This document shows, in pieces, positions 11,901 through 22,700 of a DNA stretch of 64,000 nt (its first letter is position 1; every line of letters starts with the position of its first letter). The stretch spans positions 4,474,498 through 4,538,497 of the forward strand of contig NC_064045.1 of assembly GCF_932526225.1 (NCBI RefSeq), read 5' to 3'. The position numbers and the translations under genes were made by a program. The DNA is from Nematostella vectensis (Eukaryota; Cnidaria; Anthozoa; Actiniaria; Edwardsiidae). A model generated the notes under the pieces. The model made no database searches. It saw only the letters and a list, made by a program, of their open reading frames with translations, and was not told where the DNA came from.

Positions 11901-14900
11901 TTCTTCAAATACTTTGTTCTCCAATTTAGAATGAAAACAAAATAACAATGTTGCGGCTGAAAAGAGCTCTAAAGATAAAACCAATTTATAATACCCCTTT
12001 TTTGTGTACCACCAACAACACCATCTTTGTTGAGAAAATACAAAGCAAGCCAAACAATGCTGTAGCGTCAACAAGTCTACAACATTGCGCATTGCATAAT
12101 ACCATGCAACAAACATGGCAATATTTTATCCAATTTATATCCATTTATTTTCTTGCTAAACCGCAACATCAGTGTTGAAAATCTGACGGATATACACATC
12201 CATCTATTATTTATATTTTCAGTTGGGAAGAAAAAAGACCCGAATCGATTTGCATCCAAGGAATATGCTGATCTAGTTGATGAAGTTGACGATGCTGGAT
12301 GGAATAAGGGTTCCCAATGCAAAGGGAGTGGATGGGAGGGTACATCTGAAGACTGGGAGGAAAATATCGCTGAGAAATGGGGAGCTGACAGACAGTGGGG
12401 CAGCAAAGAAGGCAGCTCCAACCAACTTGTTGTGGACAGGACTGACGGTGACTCTTGGCCGACTGTCGGCAGCAAGAGCGCCATTGGCGATAAACCTAAC
12501 TCTTCGTTGGAAAATAGCAATTCTAAGAACTCTTCTGAAACTGTACCTGTTGGGACTATAGGTAGCAAACCTCCATCTTCTAACTGGAATAGTAACCGCA
12601 ATTCAGGAGGATTACCTTTGTCTGAAAACTGGGACACTACTTGTGATGAGTCAATTGACCGTGCATTAGATGCCACTGAGTCTAAAGGAAGTGTTGGACC
12701 AGGGGGAGTAAACTGGGTTGGAATGGGGACGGGAGGGCTAGGTGGGATTATTGGTACACCGCTAGGCTGGGAACCGTCCAAAGAGAATCGTGACATAGAC
12801 AAAACAGCTTCTAAATCGGGATGGTGTGGTGAGCAAAACTCCACTGTTGACTCTTGGAATAAAACACCCGGAAAAGGACCTAAAACACAAGTATTTGGAG
12901 GTTCTGCCCCCACCTGGGGCGGCACTCCCGCGGACTCTAGCTCTGCGTGGGTAGAGACATCTGGTACTGAGACTAATAAACCTAACTCTTCCGGTTGGAA
13001 TTCTAAAGTCAGTTCAGGCTTATCTCAAGGGAACTCTTCCAGTATGGCTTCTGTGGACTCTACTGATAACAAACCTACCGATAACAAACCTGCCCCTTCC
13101 GGGTGGGGTGAGGCAGGGCCTAGTTGGGCTGTGCCAGCGAGTGTTACTGGTACTGCATGTTGGGATACTGCGACCACTACGTCTCCGAAGAAACCATTAG
13201 ATTCTAAAGACTCTAAGCTTAGTCATGATAAGGTTTCGGGATGGCTAGAGACATCTGTCACGTCAACGTCCGTTACTGCAGACTGGAATGGGGATAGTAA
13301 TGCGGACCAGGAGGATTATTATGAGGAGGCTTGGGACGGATGGACAACAGCCTCGTCTAAGCGCAATAAGGCACCTAAGCCCGCCCCCACTAACGACAGT
13401 AATGCCTGGATGAGCAGGTCACTAAAGCAACTGCTGGACATGGGATTTAAGGTGCAGTGTGACTTTGTTCTCCCTTTACCCAACAACACCAACATCAAAC
13501 GGGAGGAACTCGTCACATTTTCTGTATATAAAAAATCTGCCCAGGAGATTAGATGCTAAGAATGCATGCTAAGAAAAGTATAATATGATCTATTTTTAAG
13601 ATAGGGATAAGACATGACATGTTCTCAGGCTCATTTCTGTCTCATCGGGTTATTATCAAATGGTTCTGTCTTCTCTGACATGACGGAAAAACCTTGAAAA
13701 CGCGCAATTCCAGATAGACAGAGAAGACACAATTTCTTACAATGGCTATAGGTTCCTTGAATTACGGACTGATTTTCAAAACACAAATAGCGTGAGGCCG
13801 AAGTCCATATAACCAGATTTTGGCTTTTTAAGATAATTTTTCCTTGATCATTATTGCCCTGTGTATCAGCTGAGGGACGAAAAGCTCAAATTTCAATGAC
13901 ATGTTACAAAAAGTCGCACTTGATATTTTGTTTGCTATAAGTTACTATGTACTCAGAGAAATTCTCCGCCTTATTCGATGTGAAATGGGCTTATTTGACG
14001 CGTCACGTCAAGTTTTTCCGTCATGTCGTTCTCTCCAATAAGCTAGGCTGGCTATGAATTTTGGATCCACCGTAGTGCCTAGTAACAATATAACTCATTT
14101 ATATAAAGGTGTTCATCTCAGAGATGCGACTGGTATCTGGTCCCTTAACCAGAATGCAGGCCTTGACCCAGTGACTTTTTTGGGGGTGGGGAATGGGTGG
14201 GCAAGACGCATTGCACAAAACACAGAGAAAACAGTTGCGAGCAGGCTACTGGTCTCTGCTTAAAAAGATTTAATGCATGTTTTTCTTCACAGCAAGAGGA
14301 TGCTGAGAAGGCGCTGCGTGCTAATCACATGAATATAGAGAGTGCAATAAGTGAGTATGGCATCTGTTGACCTTTTAGTAGATAAGGGGTCCACTCGAGA
14401 AGACGTGCCGTAACCTATGTTTCCTTTCGGTTATAAAAATGTTAAGAAGTTAATGTGACAAAGTACAGAGATTAATTTCGATATATTTTACAATAGTCCT
14501 CGAACTTAAATGCGACTACGAGGGCGAGAGGAATCATTGTTTTGGTAAAACTAGTTGTGGTCTGACCATTTGCCAATTGTGGCTTATGCGTTAGCATAGT
14601 GTACCAATTTTTTTTTAACAGAGAAAGCCACGAGTTGACCTTTTGCGACTTTTATTCTACTAGTAGGCCAACCAATCAGAATGAAGCATTAGATCACAAA
14701 TGAGGTGATCACTGGTCGATGTGATTAAATCGGAAATACCGACTAGGGTTTGATGTTTGATGACCATAACATAACATGGCAATGGATGCGTCAATGTGAT
14801 AGGGAACGTGTAGTAGAGATGACTGACATTCCATTTATCCGCAGGTGACTTGTTGTCTCTGACTGCTAGTCAAATCGAGGAAGCAAGTCGGGCATCATCA

Positions 14901-17708
14901 GCAAACACAGGTGAACCAGATCCTGCCGAGGCATGCCGCATGCAACAACAGAACACTTCTACTAGCAAACCGAACCGCAAACAGCGACGCAAGACACAGC
15001 AACAACTCCAACAGCAACAAGCAAAACAGGAAAGCAAACAAACAGATATTTATGATGCTAATAGTCAGTCTGGGTCTAGTGATTCTACCGTCAAGGACCC
15101 TAAAAGCGAATCAAATAAAGACGAGAAAGGCCAGGCAGCTGAAGGACAATCAAATAAGCCATCTAACCAAGGAGCATCTGATGGTAAAGGGAACGCTTCT
15201 AAGACTACTGAGAATTCCCCACATCTCTCTCCTGGAAAATCTAATGCAGGCCAGAAAAGAGCCACCACTGGATTAATACAGACCCCGGCACTGGGCACGC
15301 CAACTCCTATGCGTACACCCATGACACATCCTCTTCTGCACCAACAGTTTCTGCATCAGGTTCAGTTGCATCAGTTGCGGATGGCTCAAGGGGGGCTCCT
15401 CCAGCCACCGATCAACCCACAGCAGGTGGCCTTGTTGCAGCAGATGGCACAGCTCCAGATGGTCCAGCACCGGATAGCGCAACAGCAACTGACGCAGAAG
15501 CACAATATACAAGCCCAGCAGCAACTTTACCAGCAACAGCAGCAGATCGCCTTGATGATGGCTCAACTGCAGCAGCAGGTGATGCAACAGCATAACCACC
15601 AGATGGCTGGCAACCGCTTCCCCTCTCCAGGCTTCCAGCAGTCTACTCTTCCGCCACAGTCTTCGTCAGCTCAGCCAGGAACGCCACCTCAGAACGCAAA
15701 GAACTCAACAAAAGCACCATCGACAGAACCCTCTCAGAGTAAACCAGAGGAGCCCCCTAAAGCGTCCACTGCAGACAAGCCTGTTACGACTGTTGCATCA
15801 GGCGAACGTATTACCCAACAGTCGCCTGCACCACAGTCACGCCTTACTCAGTGGAAGCAGCCGCTCTTGCCAGACCCAGAGACATCGCATGGAGAGACAT
15901 GGGGAATGCCAAAGATTGAGCAAATGAGTCTTTTATCTGGGCCAGTTGTGTCATCCTCCCTTGAACAGCAACACGGTGCACCCAATTTGTCGCCGCAGGC
16001 AAACAGGATTGCAGACCCTGTGTCAAGCAGATGGGGGGTCGATGCGTCCTTGAAGCTCTCTGCTGATCCTCCTGAGTTCAAGCCAGGCGTCCCATGGCGT
16101 CCGCGTGGAGAAGGAGAGGAAAAGAGTGGGAGTAGCGGATCAAGCATGGAATCCTCACCCCAAGGAATGCCTGCTTCTGGGAAAACTCAAATAACAGATA
16201 ATCCAAACAAGCAACCAGGTTTCCCAGGGGGGTTCTCCTCAGCGTCTCAATTCCCTTACAGCATTGCATCTTCCCCTTGGCAAAACACTGAGCCAACGGA
16301 CTCCTTAAACAAAACCCAAGCAAACCCTTCGTCTATTCGCCCTCCCCCTGGACTGAACACCTCTACTTCAAGTGGTCTTCCCGACACTCCGAGCATCGAG
16401 GAGCGGCCAGCGTGGATGAAGAACTTGATGGACGGTGGTACACAGCAGTCTTTTGCTCAGGGCCCTAATCCAGGGAACTTTCAGTTAGGATTAAGATTGG
16501 GCTTCTCCGCATCTGGAAACTCATGGAGTACACAAGATGGGATGTCTGTTAGTGGGTTGACGCCCAACTCTCAACCATGGGCCGCACCAGGTGGTCCATC
16601 ATCCTCGTCTACACCATCATCCGACCCAAGTGCTGAGGCAGCTTCTAGTACTGCTAATGCTGTAACCTCGGCGGAGCAACTCAAGCCGCAAGATGAGGGA
16701 ATCAGCTCATGGTCCACTAACCAGCCCATTCCATCCGCTGAGGAGAAGCAGCAACAACCACCTGTAGCCCAAGGGCCCAGGATGGGGTCAGGAAGGGGTG
16801 GGGCTAACCCCATGTCTACCTGGCTTGTACTAAGGAACTTGTCACCAAGGGTAAGAATTCCAGATTCCCATTCTCAAATACTACTTATTGTTCTGGCCAT
16901 AGTGACCATGATCCATAAAGTTTTTTTTTCAAATTTAAAGGTCCCTGATATTTTAAGGATTAAAGAAATAGGACAAAATGGTCTACAGTCTACCAACTCT
17001 TCATTCACTTTTTAGTTAAACTACCTCATCCACTTTTTGCGTTTTTTAGGCTGATTGTTTCCCACTAAGTCTAAGACTAAGTCTTCCACTATTTCCGATT
17101 TTTTCCAGGCTGATCCTACCGCTATGCGTGCTGTATGCCAGCAGTATGGCCCCCTACTGACCTTCACCCTCAACTTAAGACACGGCAACAGCCTGATACG
17201 CTACAGCAACAAGGACCAGGCGGCAAGCGCGCGCAACAACCTTAACGGCATGATGGTCAAGGGCATGCAACTCATCGCAGACTTCGCCACAGACAGCGAC
17301 ATTGGGGGCTTCTTCGAGCAGACTCCTGACTGGAGTAACAACCCCATGCCACCCAACCCATCCTTCGGGAACCCCTGGTCTTTCGGCACTGTCGACCCAA
17401 ATCGCCCACTTGGATCAACCCAGGGGCTTGAGAAGACACCCCAGGGCCCACCCCCTCAAATGCCAGCTATGGTCCCTCCTGGAATGCAGTGGGGCTCCTC
17501 TAGCCAGCTTCCGGCACAGCTGTGGGGGAACTCCCATCCTGGGGCTGCTACAGGTTTCCCTTCGCAGGTGCCTAGCATGTGGTCGTTCTCGGGTGGGGCT
17601 CCTCGCGATGTTGAGCCGCAGTCGGGGACAAACGAGAATGGACTTGTTAGCCCTTCCATGACCACTTTTCTGCCTCCTGGTTTATTGAACGGCGGAGAGT
17701 CTGTGTGA
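2931..17708 (+). CDS. GW182: GW182/TNRC6 miRNA-silencing scaffold with N-terminal J domain
   Basis: Bridges Argonaute to poly(A)-binding protein and CCR4-NOT deadenylation in miRNA repression. Coding exons: 2931-2994, 3204-3256, 3483-3552, 3707-3741, 3887-3920, 4921-5008, 6860-6932, 7228-7278, 7482-7547, 8596-8628, 8701-8742, 9224-9277, 9683-9757, 9834-9910, 10283-10439, 10535-10556, 10723-10760, 11290-11482, 12223-13451, 14293-14350, 14845-16850, 17109-17708; all phases agree, about 1,705 aa. Domain order: J domain with HPD (residues about 10-75); acidic linker; K/E-rich coiled coil (about 180-345); YPREIPPRF (about 360), which I recall from TNRC6; a W-rich region with 22 Trp in GW/WG contexts (about 425-790); UBA (about 800-843, split across exons 19-21); Q-rich region; PAM2-like EFKPGVPW (about 1250); PPPGL; RRM from WLVLRNLSPR (about 1496-1585); C-terminus with LWG and MWSF. 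The J domain is absent from vertebrate TNRC6 as I know it. GW182 identity is secure; the first six exons are less so, being short and far apart. Confidence 0.9.
5070..5700. repeat. Degenerate tandem repeat in GW182 intron 6
   Basis: Loose repeats of roughly 60-90 bp, each with GTAAGTACTGAAAC followed by a GGTAGGCACTACATAG-like segment, occur at about 5120, 5185, 5250 and 5305; weaker relatives continue to about 5700 (GTTAGGCTGT, CTGTAAGG). The motif resembles a splice donor (GTAAGT), but no exon is seen with it. Confidence 0.55.
6050..6600. mobile_element. Non-autonomous TIR element, family 1 copy A (551 bp)
   Basis: Ends are CAGGGCTTCTGGAATTA and its inverted complement, with long inner inverted repeats built of AATTACGCGG-like motifs. 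TTTAAA directly flanks both ends (6044-6049 and 6601-6606), consistent with a 6-bp target duplication. No transposase frame. A second copy, inverted, lies at 58510-59080. It sits in GW182 intron 6. Confidence 0.9.
11060..11150. repeat. 41-bp direct tandem duplication in GW182 intron
   Basis: A segment beginning TTAGGAAAAAATTTGC and ending AAGATTTAGC occurs twice in tandem with essentially no divergence, which suggests a recent duplication. It is intronic and no function is indicated. Confidence 0.85.
13677..14027. mobile_element. Non-autonomous TIR element, family 2 copy A (about 350 bp)
   Basis: Ends are GACATGACGGAAAAAC and the inverted complement GTTTTTCCGTCATGTC. The interior is collinear, in inverted orientation, with 62153-62525, sharing for example CAGATAGACAGAGAAGACAC and GACGAAAAGCTCAAATTTCA. 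It lies in the intron between the GW-region exon and the exon finishing the UBA domain. No coding potential. Confidence 0.88.
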
Positions 17709-17824
17709 ACCAAGCTCAACGCCAAGGTTTGCTTGGACATGGACTAAAACGCGTGTGAATCGGGCTTTGTGGTGCCACAAGTCTGGTATAAACGCAACGT
17801 ATCAAGCATTCGCTAACGGACTGA

Positions 17825-17830
17825 AATAAA
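17825..17830 (+). terminator. Polyadenylation signal AATAAA for GW182
   Basis: Canonical AATAAA lies 117 bp after the stop codon and is followed by GTGTCTGTGTTTGTTCGTGTG, a GU-rich downstream element. This is the natural 3' end of the transcript. Confidence 0.8.
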
Positions 17831-19231
17831 ATGTGTCTGTGTTTGTTCGTGTGTTGTTACTCCGCTTTGTCCAGCCCTGGAATATGGGTATTGGCCATGA
17901 GCGGTGTGTGTTTGTATGGGTGTACTATGTTTAGCACTGATTAAAATATCGTTCTACATGCGCCTCCTTTCATTTGTCTCTGACGTGTCCATTGAAAACG
18001 TTTATTTTTGCGCAACCTGTTTTAAGAATTTAATTTCTCAATTTCTTAGTTAGAAGCATTGGGAAGCACTTATTAATATTTCCCTCTTAGGCGAGGCGCT
18101 TATTAAACACGAGGTTCCGTTATAAAAGGGATAGCTCCTCCCACCCCCGGGCTCAGGTACAATCAGTTTTTAATCAGTTGTCAATAAGTCAACATGTCAG
18201 GACAATTGCTCTGAGCGCTAAATTCAAATTTCATATGTTAAACCAAAATAAATATCATTCCTAGAGTTGTCCATCTAAAATGTGTATCGTAAAATAATGC
18301 TATACCAAGCTGTGTGCGCTCTAAAATACGAGCATTTTCATCACAGCGCGAGAATAATTTATGCAGATGCGTTAAATTATGGAAAGCTCAAAATTTAGAA
18401 TTGGAAGGCAAATCACTAAGTTATCAATCTCTTAACACAACTGTCTTGTTACCTGTGCAAAAATAGTTTTATTCCAGCCGACTTAGGCTCAGAGATAAGC
18501 AATTTTACAGGAGACTTATTATTTGTGGCTGCTAGCTTGGCATTGTTCTGATAATAATTGCAAATTCGAGCAAACTAGACCTCGACTCTCTAGTAAGACG
18601 TAATTTTAGATATCATTATCTGCAACAGGGATATGTGGGAAATAGATGCAACACTGTATTATAACTTACATTACATAATGTATTATAACTTAAAATTACA
18701 ACATAATTTTGAAGCGTGAAATGCGCCTAGATATTATACAGTTCCCTCTCCAACCTCACACCTCCATGATCGCAAATGAAACAAAAATAATCTCGTCTTG
18801 AACTTCGTAACTCCAGTTATATTCTTCCACTGACCCGTCCGTTCGCTAGGCTCGGTTCCCAGCCTTCGCGTGAGCCCGCGTTCCTTCCCACGGGCTCACA
18901 CGAACGAGTTGGGAATCAAGCCTATCCGCAATGAAACGTCGGTTTGAGTAGAGAGTAAACGGGGTGGACTAAACATAAGATAAACACAGGAGACACGCCA
19001 GGCCCTTGTTGTTTATTTCTGCTGTTACATGCACGATCATCCAGCCCAGTACAATGCGACGCGCGCTACCGTGGCCACTTTGACATTTTGTGAAGTAGAC
19101 CAATAAGGATACGAGAAACGTGCCATCTGATTGACATCAACTTTACTAGCCAATTAACGTGGCAAAAAATGCTTCAGTACGCATAAGAACACGATGGAAT
19201 CCTGATATACGCGCGTCGCACTTTAAGGATT
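17831..19231. other. Intergenic region with a hairpin
   Basis: No coding region recognised. A near-perfect inverted repeat of about 30 bp arms lies at roughly 18850-18922: GGTTCCCAGCCTTCGCGTGA pairs with the reversed TCACACGAACGAGTTGGGAA segment. Short repeats of TTACATTACATAATG type occur near 18660-18700. The GW182 and EIF3L genes converge here, tail to tail. Confidence 0.6.
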
Positions 19232-19625
19232 CCGACCACAACCTCTGATGATGATGATTATAACAATGATGGTGATTATGATGATGACAATGATTAGACA
19301 TAGTTTGACGTAACTGTCGTCCATGTTGTTGTGTGTATTGCAACTACTGTTTTTGTTACCAATACTTTTATTGTTACTGCTTTTGTTTAAGCTGCTGTAA
19401 TTGTTATCATTGTAGTAGTTTTTGTTTATTTTTTGTTGGTGTTTATTCTGATGTTATCGATGCTGTTAATGCTATTATTCCTACAAGTGTTACTGCTTAT
19501 TGTGTTGTTGTTTTAGTTGTTGCTGCTGCTGTTGTTGATTGTGTTGTTGTTGCTGTTGTCGCCTATTATGTTGTTGTCTCTGCTGTTGTCTCTCATTGTG
19601 TTGTTGCTGGGTTGTTGTTGTAGCT
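19232..19625. repeat. Trinucleotide-rich low-complexity tract
   Basis: A GATGAT-rich stretch (about 19238-19290) is followed by imperfect GTT/GCT repeats (about 19325-19622). The open frames across it translate to Cys/Tyr- or Val-rich sequence with no domain features and are not genes. It lies just beyond the EIF3L stop and may form part of its 3' UTR or flank. Confidence 0.75.
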
Positions 19626-19795
19626 AAAAAACTTAGCTATTTAATAGAGCTTTTCATGTCATGTTTAAGTCAACAACAAGACCGAACCAAGAAATGATAT
19701 CATCACTGGTACATGGTGGAGTTCGGGCCAGGGCCTTCAAGTACTGTTGCTTCTATATTCATGTGTGAATTTGAAGACATGCTTTCTTGCGATCG

Positions 19796-22700
19796 TTATA
19801 ACGCCTGTAGATTTCTTGCCATCTGGAAATTAATAAATAGTGACCCATAAAAGGAGGCTAGGGAGAAGTACAGGGGATACTGTGGTTATTGTACTGTATT
19901 CATAATAGGGAGCAAGCAAGGTCGACGCCAACGCGAAAAACGCAGGAAAACAATTGATAACCCATGCTCGAGGATCTAAGCGTTCTTTGCGGGCGCTCCC
20001 AAAGGTCACTGTCACTGGAACCTACCTCGTCAAACTTGTAGATCTGTCTCATAAAGAACTCCCCATAACGGCGGTCAACTTTTGTGTCGGCAATGTGAAT
20101 CATGTCCTGTGTTGATAATTCAATACTTGATCACAATTACAAAGAAGGATATTTTAACTGGCAGGTATGTCTATACAGAAATACCGGCTTTTAATATCAA
20201 ATTTGAATTTCCTTTATCAGGTCCATGACTACCTCAGCAACAGGCATGCACTCTTTTTTCATAAGAACCCTTTTTTACAAGATCACCAAATTTTAAGAAC
20301 ATGCCGAGGCTCAGATATACAGAACAAAAAGGGGTGGGATATCACATAGAGCTCTCTTTGGGTTAGGGGCAAAGGCACCGTAGCACTGGTTCCTTGACTA
20401 CCAAACCCTTTGAGTACGTCGACTACCAAAACAACTTGGCATGATTTCAATGCCTATAGGATATGTATAAGTAAAACCCTATACGTTAGGTTTCTGGTTT
20501 ATGAGTAACGGGCAAATTCGGCATTAGGGTAAGGATTAGCACTAGGGTGAAACCTGCAACCTTTACCCGGTCGATGTAAAAGTCGACTTCTGATGAGGAC
20601 TGCTGTTCTCCATCAAGTCCGTCAGTTCCCTTAGTCCACACCAGGTTCCTCTGCTTATGCTGGGGATGAAGGGAATTGTTATGGTTGATTTTATAAGTGA
20701 TACGTCAAACAGCTGGTCTTTAAGACTTGTCTCTGAACATTGCTCTAAAGCTGCCCTCAGTTGGCACAGCCACAGGCGGTCCACCAAGATGCGCTCGTTT
20801 TTATGACCACTCTGGCAAATCGAAATCAAGAAAGATGAAGTTCCATCTTCTACCAGCTACAATACACCCGCTACCAGCTACAGTAACATGACTGCGCGAA
20901 GGGTGCTAAAATAAATAACTACTCCTTAATATCTAGACTCCACGCTTGACACAGCGGCGAATGCCGGCTACCGACGAATCTCATGGCGGGGAAAAAAACA
21001 ATTACCGCTTGGATAATGGCGTGTGAACACTTGGTGAAATTAGGTTATACCCTCAGTACTAGCCAACGTGAAGTAAAAATTCTTACAGACTTACTCTAAC
21101 GGACTTCTGCTCCAAATCATGCCTTAGCTCAGAAGACACTTCTATACCCCTATACCTCTATATCAGGGGCGTGGCATAGGAAGGGTTGGGGGCACAGGCC
21201 AGGCCCCCCTCCCCTATTTAAAAAAGTGCAAGGAAATGACAAGTACGTCCACTTCCCCAGTTTTGCTGTCTATGTATCATCCCCACCCCCCCCCCCCCCC
21301 CATACCTCCAGTCACATTCGGCTGCTCGGCCAGCACTCACCTTGTAGCAGAGAAGTTGGTTTCTAAATGTGGCCTCGTCCTGTAATAGCAAATGGCTTTA
21401 GTTAAACAAGACTTGTGAGTATCTTATGTCTCGTACAGTACTTTATCCATGTATTCTGTTGTTGTTGCGCCTGCAATATTCTCTTTGCAATTTGGCTTCA
21501 AAAATTCTTTAAAAATCTCACTATCAGCTTGTTATAGAAGCTGTAGAAAAACTAGGTGGTCTGCACTGAAACTTTATTTTAAACGTATCTCTGAAAACAG
21601 AACTGTTTCACTGACGTTTAAGCATTAGCCCTTCATTGGAGCATGAAAGACTGATAGTATGGTAAGTATTTCGGTAATTAAACGCTTTATTCGTGCCATC
21701 TAATCCGAATGATGGAGTACAACAAATGAGGAGTTCAATGGGCTAGTCCCAGTCCCCTGACGTTTATAACACACGAATACAATAACATTTTCTAATCTGA
21801 TTCTCACTGTTATGCTGCACCCTAGTACCCTGTAGTTACTTACCATATCAAGAAAGGCAGCAAGTTTGGCGATGGGCATTGTCGTATACAGCTTCAGATA
21901 ACTGAATAATAAACACAACGTCATCAGAGGAATGATATGTCAGGAGGGAGCATTTCAATTTAGATTTCAAACAAACTCGAAGAAGGAGATTGAAGATTTA
22001 ATGTTACATAAGAACAGTTTTGTTTGTTGTTAATGAAGTGTGTATTTTTTGCTCTTGCCGCTGTAAGTGCAGTAGTGGATGTTTCTGTTGTCATTGTTGC
22101 TGTGGTATTGGGTGTTTCTGTTGTCATTGTTGCTGTGGTATTGGGTGTTTCTGTTGTCATTGTTGCTGTGGTATTGGGTGTTTCTGTTGTCATTGTTGCT
22201 GTGGTAGTGGGTGTTTCTGTTGTCATTGTTGCTGTGGTATTGGGTGTTTCTGTTGTCATTGTTGCTGCGGTAGTGGGTGTTTCTGTTGTCATTGTTGCTG
22301 TGGTATTGGGTGTTTCTGTTGTCATTGTTGCTGCGGTAGTGGGTGTTTCTGTTGTCATTGTTGCTGTGGTAGTGGGTGTTTCTGTTGTCATTGTTGCTGC
22401 GGTATTGGGTGTTTCTGTTGTCATTGTTGCTGCGGTATTGGGTGTTTCTGTTGTCATTGTTGCTGCGGTAGTGGGTGTTTCTGTTGTCATTGTTGCTGTG
22501 GTATTGGGTGTTTCTGTTGTCATTGTTGCTGCGGTAGTGGGTGTTTCTGTTGTCATTGTTGCTGTGGTAGTGGGTGTTTCTGTTGTCATTGTTGCTGCGG
22601 TATTGGGTGTTTCTGTTGTCATTGTTGCTGCGGTATTGGGTGTTTCTGTTGTCATTGTTGCTGCGGTATTGGGTGTTTCTGTTGTCATTGTTGCTGCGGT

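Noticed and set aside
12077-12925. Minus-strand ORF of 282 codons
   Set aside because: Antisense shadow of the GW-rich exon, which has clear family features on the plus strand.
17041-17108. Alternative acceptor TTTTTTAG at about 17048 for the RRM exon
   Set aside because: Using it would shift the frame and destroy the RRM; the TTTTCCAG acceptor ending at 17108 keeps phase.
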